Source: Roseiarcus sp035308145
Lineage (GTDB): Bacteria; Pseudomonadota; Alphaproteobacteria; Rhizobiales; Beijerinckiaceae
Assembly (NCBI GenBank): GCA_035308145.1
Contig: DATGHD010000032.1
Coordinates: 1-21,014 of the forward strand
Length of the DNA: 21,014 bases
Direction of reading: 5' to 3'
Under the pieces are notes generated by a model. That model saw only the letters and a list, made by a program, of their open reading frames with translations. It searched no databases and was not told where the DNA came from. The translations under genes and the position numbers were made by a program. Below are positions 14,731 to 21,014 of this stretch, piece by piece; position 1 is the first letter of the stretch; the number at the start of each line of letters is the position of its first letter.

Positions 14731-16151
14731 TCCTCGTCTCCAATCGGGTCAACGTGCCGGCCGCCGGCGCGCCGCGCCAGGCCGGCGGCTTGACCGTGGC
14801 GGTCAACGCCGCGTTGAAGCAGCGCGAAGGGGTGTGGTTCGGCTGGAGCGGCAAGGTCAGCGGACCCGGCGAGACGCCGGCCGCCTCGGTCACGCTGCGC
14901 CGCCGCCGCACCTACATCACGCTCGACCTCTCTGAGACCGACTTCCAGGAATACTACAACGGCTTCGCCAATCGCGTTCTATGGCCGGTGCTGCACTATC
15001 GCGTCGATCTTGCCGAATTCACCGCGGTCGACCTCGGCGGCTACCTCCGCGTCAACAGTCATTTCGCCGACGCGCTCTCGCCTTTCGTAACGCCGGACGA
15101 CGTGATCTGGGTTCACGACTACCATCTCCTGCCTTTCGCCAAGGAGCTACGGGAGCGCGGACATAACAATCCGATCGGCTTCTTTCTGCACATACCCTGC
15201 CCGCCGCCCGACATGCTTAACGCGCTGCCGCATCATGACGAGACGATGGGCGCCCTCAATCACTACGACCTCGTCGGACTGCAAACCGATCAGGACGCCG
15301 ACAATCTGTCGCGCTACTTCTTGAGCCTCGATCAGAACGCCTACCGCGGCCCGGGCGTTTTCGAGTTCGACAGCCGCAGGGTGAGAGTGCGCGCTTTTCC
15401 GGTGTCGATCGCCACCGCCGTCTATGCGCGCGCCGCGCGCAATTCCGTCAAGTCGGACCTTGTCGAGGAGCTGCATTCGAGCCTCGTCGGCAAGCATCTC
15501 ATCCTCGGCGTCGACCGGCTCGACTATTCAAAGGGCATTCGCCATCGCATCCAGGCGTTTGGCCATTTCCTCGAAAAATATCCCGAATGGCTCGGCAAGG
15601 TGACGTTCCTGCAAGTGACGCCGAAGAGCAGGGTCGGCGTGCCGGAATACGCGCAAATGGATCAGGAGATCAGCGCGCTCGTCGGCCAGATCAATGGCCG
15701 GTACGGCGATCCCGCTTGGACGCCGATCCGCTACATCAACCGCTCCTATTCGCGCGCGATGCTGGCGGGCCTTTATCGCGCGGCCGATGTCGGTCTCGTC
15801 ACGCCGCTGCGCGATGGAATGAACCTGGTGGCGAAGGAGTATGTCGCCGCGCAGGACCCGGATGACCCCGGCGTCCTGGTGCTGTCGCAATTCGCCGGCG
15901 CGGCGCAAGAACTCGGAACCGGCGCGCTCATCGTCAATCCGCATGAGAGCGAGGCCATGGCGGCCGCGATCAAGCAAGCCTTGGAAATGCCGCTTGAGGA
16001 GAGAAAGAAGCGTTTCCAGGAGATGTACGAACATCTCGCCGCCAACGACATCGACAAATGGGCCGAGCGCTTCTTGAGCGCGCTCGGCGAGACGCGCGAG
16101 CAGCCGGGCTTGCTGTCGAGCCTTCGTCAATTGTTCGCCGCAAGAGCGTGA
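14715..16151 (+). CDS. otsA: Trehalose-6-phosphate synthase (GT20)
   Basis: This 478-aa enzyme transfers glucose from UDP-glucose to glucose-6-phosphate. Family motifs are all present: 'LILVSNRVNVP', 'GGLTVAV' (24-30), 'WFGWSGK', 'YYNGFANRVLWPVLHYR' (80-96), 'VNSHFADAL', 'WVHDYHLLPFAKELRERG' (132-149), 'GFFLHIPCPPPD', 'HYDLVGLQTDQDADN', the donor-binding 'GVDRLDYSKGI' (R268, K273), 'SRVGVPEYAQ', and 'TPLRDGMNLVAKEYVAAQ'. The ATG at 14715 was chosen because GGAGG lies 4 nt upstream, inside the end of the GH15 gene. The ATG at 14703 is a poorer alternative, and the frame upstream of it is antisense-free overlap with GH15. The length fits bacterial OtsA (about 470). The gene order otsB first, otsA last differs from the E. 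coli otsBA pair only by the inserted GH15. Confidence 0.96.
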   Translation: MAPRLILVSNRVNVPAAGAPRQAGGLTVAVNAALKQREGVWFGWSGKVSGPGETPAASVTLRRRRTYITLDLSETDFQEYYNGFANRVLWPVLHYRVDLAEFTAVDLGGYLRVNSHFADALSPFVTPDDVIWVHDYHLLPFAKELRERGHNNPIGFFLHIPCPPPDMLNALPHHDETMGALNHYDLVGLQTDQDADNLSRYFLSLDQNAYRGPGVFEFDSRRVRVRAFPVSIATAVYARAARNSVKSDLVEELHSSLVGKHLILGVDRLDYSKGIRHRIQAFGHFLEKYPEWLGKVTFLQVTPKSRVGVPEYAQMDQEISALVGQINGRYGDPAWTPIRYINRSYSRAMLAGLYRAADVGLVTPLRDGMNLVAKEYVAAQDPDDPGVLVLSQFAGAAQELGTGALIVNPHESEAMAAAIKQALEMPLEERKKRFQEMYEHLAANDIDKWAERFLSALGETREQPGLLSSLRQLFAARA

Positions 16152-16210
16152 GACGAAGGATTTATAGGAAGGTACGACGGAGAGGCCCGCGTCGCCTTCG
16201 GAATTTCTGC

Positions 16211-17176
16211 TCAAGAACGGACGATGGGCTTCCCTTGCTCGTCCCCCAGCGGATGCAGGTCGCGCACCATCGCCTTGGCCCGCTCATCGAGCACATGCGT
16301 GTAGATCTGCGTCGTTGAAATGTCGGCATGGCCGAGCAGGTCCTGCACGACGCGAAGATCCGCCCCGTTCTGCAACAAATGACTCGCGAAGGCGTGGCGC
16401 AGCGCGTGCGGGCTCATCCGCGCCGCCGAAAGGCCGGCCGCCGCGGCGATCGTCTTGAGTTCCCGCGCGAAGGCCTGGCGCGTCAGATGGCCGCTCGCGC
16501 CGCCGGCGGGAAAGAGCCATGGGCCTTTGGCGCGGCCAGGCGCATGGCCTTCGAGGACATCGCGATAACGGGCGATCGCCGCGCGCGCCGGTTCCGAGAT
16601 CGGCACAAGCCGCTCCTTGCCGCCCTTGCCGCGAACGGCGATGAGCGGTTCGCGCGCCTTGGCCGCCGATTTCGGCAAGGAGAGAAGCTCCGAGACGCGT
16701 AGGCCCGACGCATAGAGGAGTTCGATCAGCGCGGCCATGCGATGGGCGCTGAGGCGCCCGGCGGGCGAGCGTTCCGGGGCGTCGAGCCCTTCCCCGGCGA
16801 CGCGCAGCAATTTGTCGACGTCGGCGACGGTCAAGACTTTGGGAACCGGGCGCTGCCGCCGGGGCCCTTCGATCGCGACAGTCGGATCGTCGCCGCGCCT
16901 GCCTTCCAGGTAGAGGTGCTTGTGAAACTGCCGCACCGCCGAGAGCTGGCGGGCGAGCGAGGAGGCTTTCAGTCCCTGTCCGGCGCGTTTCATGAGAAAG
17001 CCGCGCACGTCTTCGCTCGACGCCGTCAAGGGATCGAGGCCCCGGTCGCCAAGAAATTCTTGATAATCGACAAGATCGCGCCGGTACGCCTCGATCGTAT
17101 TGCCGCTCGCCGCGCGCTCCGAGGCGATCGCTTCAAGGAAGGTTTCGACGAGGCGTGGGCTAGGACGCGCGCTCAT
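16211..17176 (-). CDS. xerD: Tyrosine recombinase XerD
   Basis: This 321-aa site-specific recombinase acts with XerC at dif to resolve chromosome dimers. The N-terminal SAM-like core-binding domain covers about residues 5-95 ('NTIEAYRRDLVDYQEFL', 'SSLARQLSAVRQFHKHLY'). The catalytic domain has R160 ('YASGLRVSELL'), K184 ('VRGKGGKERLVPIS'), H257 and R260 ('SPHALRHAFASHLL'), H283 ('LLGHADISTTQ') and the nucleophile Y292 ('IYTHV'), so the active site is complete. The length is a little above E. coli XerD (298), mainly from insertions after residue 135 and in the C-terminal tail. The neighbouring small membrane ORF ends 3 nt before the ATG. The location beside ruvB and the housekeeping sequence favour XerD over a phage or integron integrase; XerC is the main alternative. 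Confidence 0.92.
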   Translation of the reverse strand: MSARPSPRLVETFLEAIASERAASGNTIEAYRRDLVDYQEFLGDRGLDPLTASSEDVRGFLMKRAGQGLKASSLARQLSAVRQFHKHLYLEGRRGDDPTVAIEGPRRQRPVPKVLTVADVDKLLRVAGEGLDAPERSPAGRLSAHRMAALIELLYASGLRVSELLSLPKSAAKAREPLIAVRGKGGKERLVPISEPARAAIARYRDVLEGHAPGRAKGPWLFPAGGASGHLTRQAFARELKTIAAAAGLSAARMSPHALRHAFASHLLQNGADLRVVQDLLGHADISTTQIYTHVLDERAKAMVRDLHPLGDEQGKPIVRS

Positions 17177-17179
17177 CGC

Positions 17180-17338
17180 CTATTTGCCGAGCTTGGAGGC
17201 GGGAATGGTCTGCGTGATTTCGCGCGGCTGCACTTGGACATAGGTCACCAGCGCGATCATCACGCCATAGATCAGGCCTGCGATGACCGCGAGGATAAAG
17301 AGGAGGCGAAATAAACTGGGCAATCCCCGGCCCCGCAA
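17180..17338 (-). CDS. Tiny single-pass membrane protein between ruvB and xerD
   Basis: This 52-codon frame ends with TAG at 17180-17182 and encodes one membrane helix ('LFRLLFILAVIAGLIYGVMIALVTYVQ') after a basic N-terminus (R-G-R-G), followed by a polar tail 'VQPREITQTIPASKLGK'. This positive-in topology and the short conserved-looking tail resemble small proteins I recall beside xerD in Hyphomicrobiales. It lies in the 192-nt gap between ruvB and xerD and stops 3 nt before the xerD ATG, so it is likely co-transcribed with it. No ATG is available at the N-terminus; TTG at 17336-17338 was chosen, with TTG at 17321-17323 as an alternative. The frame is contiguous with the ruvB stop. The function is unknown and the start is uncertain. 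Confidence 0.65.
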   Translation of the reverse strand: MRGRGLPSLFRLLFILAVIAGLIYGVMIALVTYVQVQPREITQTIPASKLGK

Positions 17339-17368
17339 TAGCGCCGCCGCTTCAACGGCCGCGCGGCT

Positions 17369-18406
17369 TTAATCCTCTTCGAACAAGCCCGCCTGAATCG
17401 CTTCGCGCGCCGGCTCCGTCAAGCCAAGATGCTTGAAGGCGTTGCTGGTCAGCGCCCGTCCCCGCGGCGTGCGCTGAACGAAGCCCTGTTGGATCAGATA
17501 GGGCTCGATGATTTCTTCGATCGCGTCGCGCGGCTCCGAAAGCGCAGCGGCGATGGTCTCGACGCCGACCGGGCCGCCCGAAAAGCCAAGCGCGATCGTC
17601 TCCAAATAACGGCGATCCATCTGGTCGAGGCCGCTGCCATCGACGTCGAGCAGCCTCAACGCGCGGTCTGCGACCTTGCGGTCGACGACCTTGGCCTCCT
17701 CGACGAACGCGAAGTCGCGTACGCGCCGCAATAGACGGCCGGCGATGCGAGGGGTGCCGCGGGCGCGTCGCGCGATCTCGTTGGCGCCGTCGGCGGCAAG
17801 ATCAAGGCCAATCACGCGCGCCCCGCGTCTGACAATGTTCTCGAGCTCGGCGACCGTATAAAAGTTCAAGCGCACCGGGATGCCGAACCGGTCGCGAAGC
17901 GGCGTCGTCAGAAGGCCGGCCCGGGTCGTCGCGCCGATCAACGTAAAGGGCGCAAGATCGATCTTCACCGAACGGGCCGCCGGACCCGCGCCAATGATCA
18001 GGTCGAGCTGGAAGTCCTCCATGGCGGGATAGAGGATTTCCTCGATCGCCGGGTTGAGGCGATGGATTTCGTCGATGAAGAGAACGTCGCGCGGCTCGAG
18101 ATTGGTGAGCTGAGCGGCAAGATCGCCGGCCTTGGCGATCACGGGGCCGGAAGTCGCGCGGAAATTGACGCCGAGCTCGCGCGCGACGATATGCGCGAGC
18201 GTCGTTTTGCCAAGACCGGGCGGGCCGACGAAAAGAACATGGTCGAGCGCTTCGCCGCGCGAACGCGCCGATTCGATGAACACCTGCAAGTTGCGCCGCG
18301 CCGCCTCCTGGCCGACGAAGTCGGCGAGGGTAAGCGGCCGCATCGAAGGCTCGCCGTCCTCCGGGCGTTTCTCCGGCGAGACAAGGCGCGGCGCGCTGGC
18401 CGTCAT
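17369..18406 (-). CDS. ruvB: Holliday junction branch migration ATPase RuvB
   Basis: This 345-aa AAA+ hexameric motor drives branch migration with RuvA. Walker A is 'GPPGLGKTT' (61-69) and Walker B is 'DVLFIDEIH' (107-115). The sensor and arginine-finger region reads 'IGATTRAGLLTTPLRDRFGIPVRL', and the C-terminal winged-helix domain includes 'GGPVGVETIAAALSEPRDAIEEIIEPYLIQQGFVQRTPRGR'. The N-terminus 'RPLTLADFVGQEAARRNLQVFIESA' is typical. The length fits the family (about 340). The ATG overlaps the ruvA stop as ATGA (18403-18406), implying coupled translation in ruvCAB. It is followed by a tiny membrane ORF and xerD. Confidence 0.98.
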   Translation of the reverse strand: MTASAPRLVSPEKRPEDGEPSMRPLTLADFVGQEAARRNLQVFIESARSRGEALDHVLFVGPPGLGKTTLAHIVARELGVNFRATSGPVIAKAGDLAAQLTNLEPRDVLFIDEIHRLNPAIEEILYPAMEDFQLDLIIGAGPAARSVKIDLAPFTLIGATTRAGLLTTPLRDRFGIPVRLNFYTVAELENIVRRGARVIGLDLAADGANEIARRARGTPRIAGRLLRRVRDFAFVEEAKVVDRKVADRALRLLDVDGSGLDQMDRRYLETIALGFSGGPVGVETIAAALSEPRDAIEEIIEPYLIQQGFVQRTPRGRALTSNAFKHLGLTEPAREAIQAGLFEED

Positions 18407-19014
18407 TGCGCGAGCTCCTTGAGCGAGAGGCGGATCAGCGCCGCCGTTGTGGCGTTGGCGCCGAGCGACGCGGCGCCATGGGCGACCGCGCGCGCCGCCT
18501 GCGGCTGGGCGTAGCCGAGATTGACGAGCGCCAGCACCGCGTCATGAGCCGGCCCGTCGCGAAGGCTTGGCGTCTCGCCTGCGATCGGCGCGCCAAGATC
18601 GGCCGCGCCGAGCGACGGCGCCTTGTCCTTCAATTCCGCGACGATGCGCGCGGCGAGCTTTGGGCCGACGCCTTGCGCGCGGGCGACCGTCGCCTTGTCT
18701 TGCAAGGCGATAGCTTGCGCAAGATCAGCGGCGGAGAGCACGCCCAAGATCGCCAGCGCCACCTTGGCGCCGACGCCTTGAACGTTCTGCAAGAGGCGAA
18801 ACCAATCGCGCTCGTTCTCGGCGAGAAAGCCATAGAGCCTGATCGAATCCTCGCGCATCTGCGTCTCGATGTGCAGGACAGCCGCTTCGCCGACCGAAGG
18901 CAGACGGCGCAAGGTTCGCGCCGAGGCCGCCACGACGTAGCCGACGCCATTGACGTCGAGAATGAGATGGTCCTCGCTGATCGTCTCGATGAGCCCTTTC
19001 AGCTTGCCGATCAT
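18403..19014 (-). CDS. ruvA: Holliday junction DNA-binding protein RuvA
   Basis: This 203-aa protein forms the tetrameric platform that holds the Holliday junction for RuvB. Domain I begins 'MIGKLKGLIETISEDHLILDVNGVGYVV', domain II has the helix-hairpin-helix motifs 'LQNVQGVGAKVALAILG' and 'AQGVGPKLAARIVAELKDK', and the flexible linker (about 135-160) leads to domain III ('DAVLALVNLGYAQPQAARAV...LIRLSLKELAQ'), which binds RuvB. The ATG at 19014 overlaps the ruvC stop as ATGA. The same frame stays open upstream to 19545, but that part is ruvC sequence read in another frame. The length is normal for RuvA. Confidence 0.97.
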   Translation of the reverse strand: MIGKLKGLIETISEDHLILDVNGVGYVVAASARTLRRLPSVGEAAVLHIETQMREDSIRLYGFLAENERDWFRLLQNVQGVGAKVALAILGVLSAADLAQAIALQDKATVARAQGVGPKLAARIVAELKDKAPSLGAADLGAPIAGETPSLRDGPAHDAVLALVNLGYAQPQAARAVAHGAASLGANATTAALIRLSLKELAQ

Positions 19015-19514
19015 GCCGCGCCTCGCGCTTTCAATCCGCGATGCTGGGCATGGGTGATCGCCAAGGCGAGGGCGTCGGCGGCGTCGGCCGATGTCGCCGG
19101 CGCCGTCGGCAGGAGCATCCTGACCATCATCGCGACCTGGCCCTTCTCCGCGTGGCCGACGCCGACGATCGTCTTCTTCACGACATTGGCTGCATATTCG
19201 ACGACCGGCAGGCCGAGCAAGGCCGGCGCGGCCAGCGCCACGCCGCGCGCCTGGCCAAGCTTTAGGGCGGACTGGGGATCGCGATTGACAAAAGTTTCTT
19301 CGATCGCCGCTTCGTCGGGCCGTTGCGCCTCGATCAGCGCGATCAGGCCGCGATGGATTTCGGCGAGGCGCACGGCGAGCGGGCGATCGGCGCGGGTCTT
19401 GATCGAACCGCAGCCAACGAAGGTCAGCCGGGCACCCTGCTGTTCGATCAGGCCATAGCCGGTCACGCGCAGTCCGGGGTCGATGCCGAGGATGCGAATC
19501 GCGGTTAGGGCCAT
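19011..19514 (-). CDS. ruvC: Holliday junction resolvase RuvC
   Basis: This 167-aa endonuclease cuts Holliday junctions symmetrically. The catalytic acids are all visible: D12 in 'LGIDPGLRVTGYG', E72 in 'AIEETFVNRDPQSALKLGQARG', and D144 and D147 in 'TSADAADALALAITH', matching the four-acid RuvC (RNase H-like) site. The start is placed at ATG 19514; TTG at 19520 would add two residues, and neither has a strong ribosome site. The stop overlaps the ruvA start by 4 nt. It is divergent from kup, with a 131-nt region between them that must hold the ruvCAB promoter; no clear consensus boxes were seen there. Confidence 0.97.
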   Translation of the reverse strand: MALTAIRILGIDPGLRVTGYGLIEQQGARLTFVGCGSIKTRADRPLAVRLAEIHRGLIALIEAQRPDEAAIEETFVNRDPQSALKLGQARGVALAAPALLGLPVVEYAANVVKKTIVGVGHAEKGQVAMMVRMLLPTAPATSADAADALALAITHAQHRGLKARGAA

Positions 19515-19645
19515 AGGCAAGCTTTACGCCAAAGCCGGCCGGCATCGCCAGCCTGACAAATCAGCGTTGCAATCCTCCTGAATATTACAGAATTGTGTTG
19601 GTCGTCGGCCCGGCGCGCCGGCGCCGCGGCCGATGGAGGAATGCT

Positions 19646-21014
19646 GTGTCGACAGAAGCGGCGGTTTCGAGCGATGCGTCGAAGACTCATCTGGCCGCGA
19701 TGAGCCTGGCGGCGCTCGGCGTGGTATTCGGCGATATCGGCACCAGCCCGCTCTATACGTTCAAGACCGTCCTCGATCTTACCGGCGACAAGCCGAGCGC
19801 CGCGGCGATCCTCGGCTCGCTCTCCCTGATCCTCTGGACGCTGTTCGTCATCACCAGCGTCAAATATGTCAATTTCGCCATGCGCATCGACAATGACGGC
19901 GAGGGCGGCATCATCGCGTTGATGACCTTGCTCGGCGTCAAGAAGCGGCGTCGCCCGATCATCATCGCGGCCGGTCTTTTCGGCGCAGCGCTGATCTACG
20001 GCGACGGCGCGATCACGCCGGCGATTTCAGTGCTTTCGGCGCTCGAAGGCATGCAGCAGATAACGCCGACGCTGCAAGCCTACGTCGTGCCGCTGGCGGT
20101 GATCATCCTCGTCGCGTTGTTCGCCATCCAACCTTTGGGCGCTGCGCAGATCGGACGCGCCTTCGGCCCGGTGATGTTCCTCTGGTTCGCGGTCATGGCG
20201 ATCCTCGGATTTTACGGCCTCATCCAGCATCCGAGCGTGTTTGTCGCGCTCAATCCCCTGCTGGGCCTGAAATACCTGTTTTCGGGCGGGCTCCAGAGTT
20301 ATCTGGTGCTTGGCGGCGTCTTTCTCTGCGTGACCGGCGCCGAGGCGCTTTACGCCGACATGGGCCATTTCGGCCCAACGCCGATCCGCCTTTCGTGGAG
20401 CGGGATTGTCTTTCCGAGCCTGATCCTCAACTACGCAGGCCAAGCCGCGCTTGTTCTCGACGGCGCGCCGACCGACGGCAATATTTTCTATCGCCTCTGC
20501 CCGTCAGCCCTGCTGACTCCCCTCATTATGCTGGCGACGGTCGCCACGATCATCGCCAGTCAGTCGATCATCACCGGCGCGTATTCGATGACCCGCCAGG
20601 CGATCCAGCTTGGCTGGCTGCCGCGCCTGATCATCAAGCAAACCTCGGAAGAGGGCTATGGCCAGATCTATATTGGCGCGGTCAACTGGCTCTTGATGCT
20701 GGCGACGCTCGGTCTGACCATCGGCTTCGGCAAGTCGGACAATCTCGCCGCCGCCTATGGCATCGCCGTATCGCTGACCATGTTCATGACCTCGGCGCTG
20801 CTGTTCATCGCCATGCGCGAAATCTGGCTGTGGAGCCTGCCTGCCGCGGGCGCGGTCGCCGCCGTCTTCCTCATCGTCGATGGGGCTTTTTTTGTCGCCA
20901 ACATGGCCAAGGTGCTGGAAGGCGGCTACGTGCCGTTGTCGTTGGCGCTTCTTGTCTATGGCGTGATGTGGATCTGGCATCGCGGCGCGGTGCAGGTGCA
21001 TGACCGGGTCGAAG
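19646..21014 (+). CDS. kup: Potassium uptake protein Kup (C-terminus beyond window)
   Basis: An open frame runs from GTG 19646 to the window end and encodes the first 456 residues of a low-affinity K+/H+ symporter of the KUP/HAK/KT family (usually 620-640 aa). The family signature 'LGVVFGDIGTSPLYTFKTVL' lies at about 27-46, followed by 'VKYVNFAMRIDNDGEGGIIALMTLL', 'LIYGDGAITPAISVLSALEG', 'TGAEALYADMGHFG', 'SQSIITGAYSMTRQAIQLGWLPRL', 'GQIYIGAVNWLLM' and 'GIAVSLTMFMTSALL'. GGAGGA (19635-19640) lies 5 nt before the GTG and decides the start. About ten membrane segments are visible. A 12-bp perfect palindrome, CCGGCGCGCCGG (19610-19621), lies 13 nt before the ribosome site. The gene is divergent from ruvC. 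Confidence 0.96.
   Translation, partial: MSTEAAVSSDASKTHLAAMSLAALGVVFGDIGTSPLYTFKTVLDLTGDKPSAAAILGSLSLILWTLFVITSVKYVNFAMRIDNDGEGGIIALMTLLGVKKRRRPIIIAAGLFGAALIYGDGAITPAISVLSALEGMQQITPTLQAYVVPLAVIILVALFAIQPLGAAQIGRAFGPVMFLWFAVMAILGFYGLIQHPSVFVALNPLLGLKYLFSGGLQSYLVLGGVFLCVTGAEALYADMGHFGPTPIRLSWSGIVFPSLILNYAGQAALVLDGAPTDGNIFYRLCPSALLTPLIMLATVATIIASQSIITGAYSMTRQAIQLGWLPRLIIKQTSEEGYGQIYIGAVNWLLMLATLGLTIGFGKSDNLAAAYGIAVSLTMFMTSALLFIAMREIWLWSLPAAGAVAAVFLIVDGAFFVANMAKVLEGGYVPLSLALLVYGVMWIWHRGAVQVHDRVE

Noticed and set aside
16152..16210. Terminator between the convergent otsA and xerD genes
   Set aside because: CGAAGG and CCTTCG occur in the gap but lie about 35 nt apart with no T-run, so a terminator is not supported.
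16211..17176. The tyrosine recombinase as a genomic-island integrase
   Set aside because: It has XerD-type motifs throughout, lies beside ruvB, and no tRNA, attachment repeat or mobile gene is nearby.
19015..19545. Upstream extension of the ruvA frame to 380 codons
   Set aside because: It is ruvC sequence read in another frame; RuvA proteins begin at MIGKLKG.
1..21014. tRNA, rRNA, riboswitch, CRISPR array or insertion sequence
   Set aside because: No tandem repeat array, transposase motif or conserved RNA segment was seen on reading both strands; this was by eye, not with covariance models.

Overview
The window is high-GC chromosomal DNA that reads like an alphaproteobacterium of the order Hyphomicrobiales (Rhizobiales). 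The ruvC-ruvA-ruvB run, the divergent arrangement of an LpoA-like lipoprotein against rsmI-yraN with gshB beyond, and the codon use fit this. The family cannot be fixed from the sequence alone. No rRNA, tRNA, CRISPR array, insertion sequence or prophage gene was seen.

Layout. Positions 1-2283 (+) hold the end of a CUT2-type sugar ABC transporter: the tail of the ATPase, the permease, and the periplasmic binding protein placed last, closed by a strong intrinsic terminator at 2308-2335. Positions 2494-3417 (+) hold two tandem paralogous small membrane proteins that resemble the transmembrane effector of Pycsar-type systems (DUF5706-like) but have no visible cyclase partner. A DUF3307 membrane protein (3585-3980, +) then abuts gshB (3981-4934, -). 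A 148-bp imperfect palindrome (5043-5190) separates gshB from yraN and rsmI (5334-6662, -). Divergent from rsmI is a lipoprotein of the LpoA/penicillin-binding-protein-activator type (6892-8130, +).

Positions 8150-11527 (-) carry a 67-aa soluble protein, a Tat-exported calcineurin-type phosphoesterase and an MFS transporter. A 642-nt stretch without a convincing gene follows. Positions 12170-16151 (+) form a tightly overlapping trehalose operon, otsB - GH15 glycosidase - otsA. Positions 16211-19514 (-) carry recombination genes: ruvC-ruvA-ruvB joined by two ATGA overlaps, then a tiny one-helix membrane ORF and xerD. The window ends inside kup (19646-21014, +).

How they work together. The ots genes make trehalose from UDP-glucose and glucose-6-phosphate, with a GH15 enzyme of unknown substrate translated between them. 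RuvABC processes Holliday junctions and XerD resolves chromosome dimers. RsmI, YraN and the LpoA-like protein form a conserved housekeeping neighbourhood. The parts most worth a second look are the tandem PycTM-like proteins, the long palindrome, and the GH15 gene embedded in the trehalose operon.
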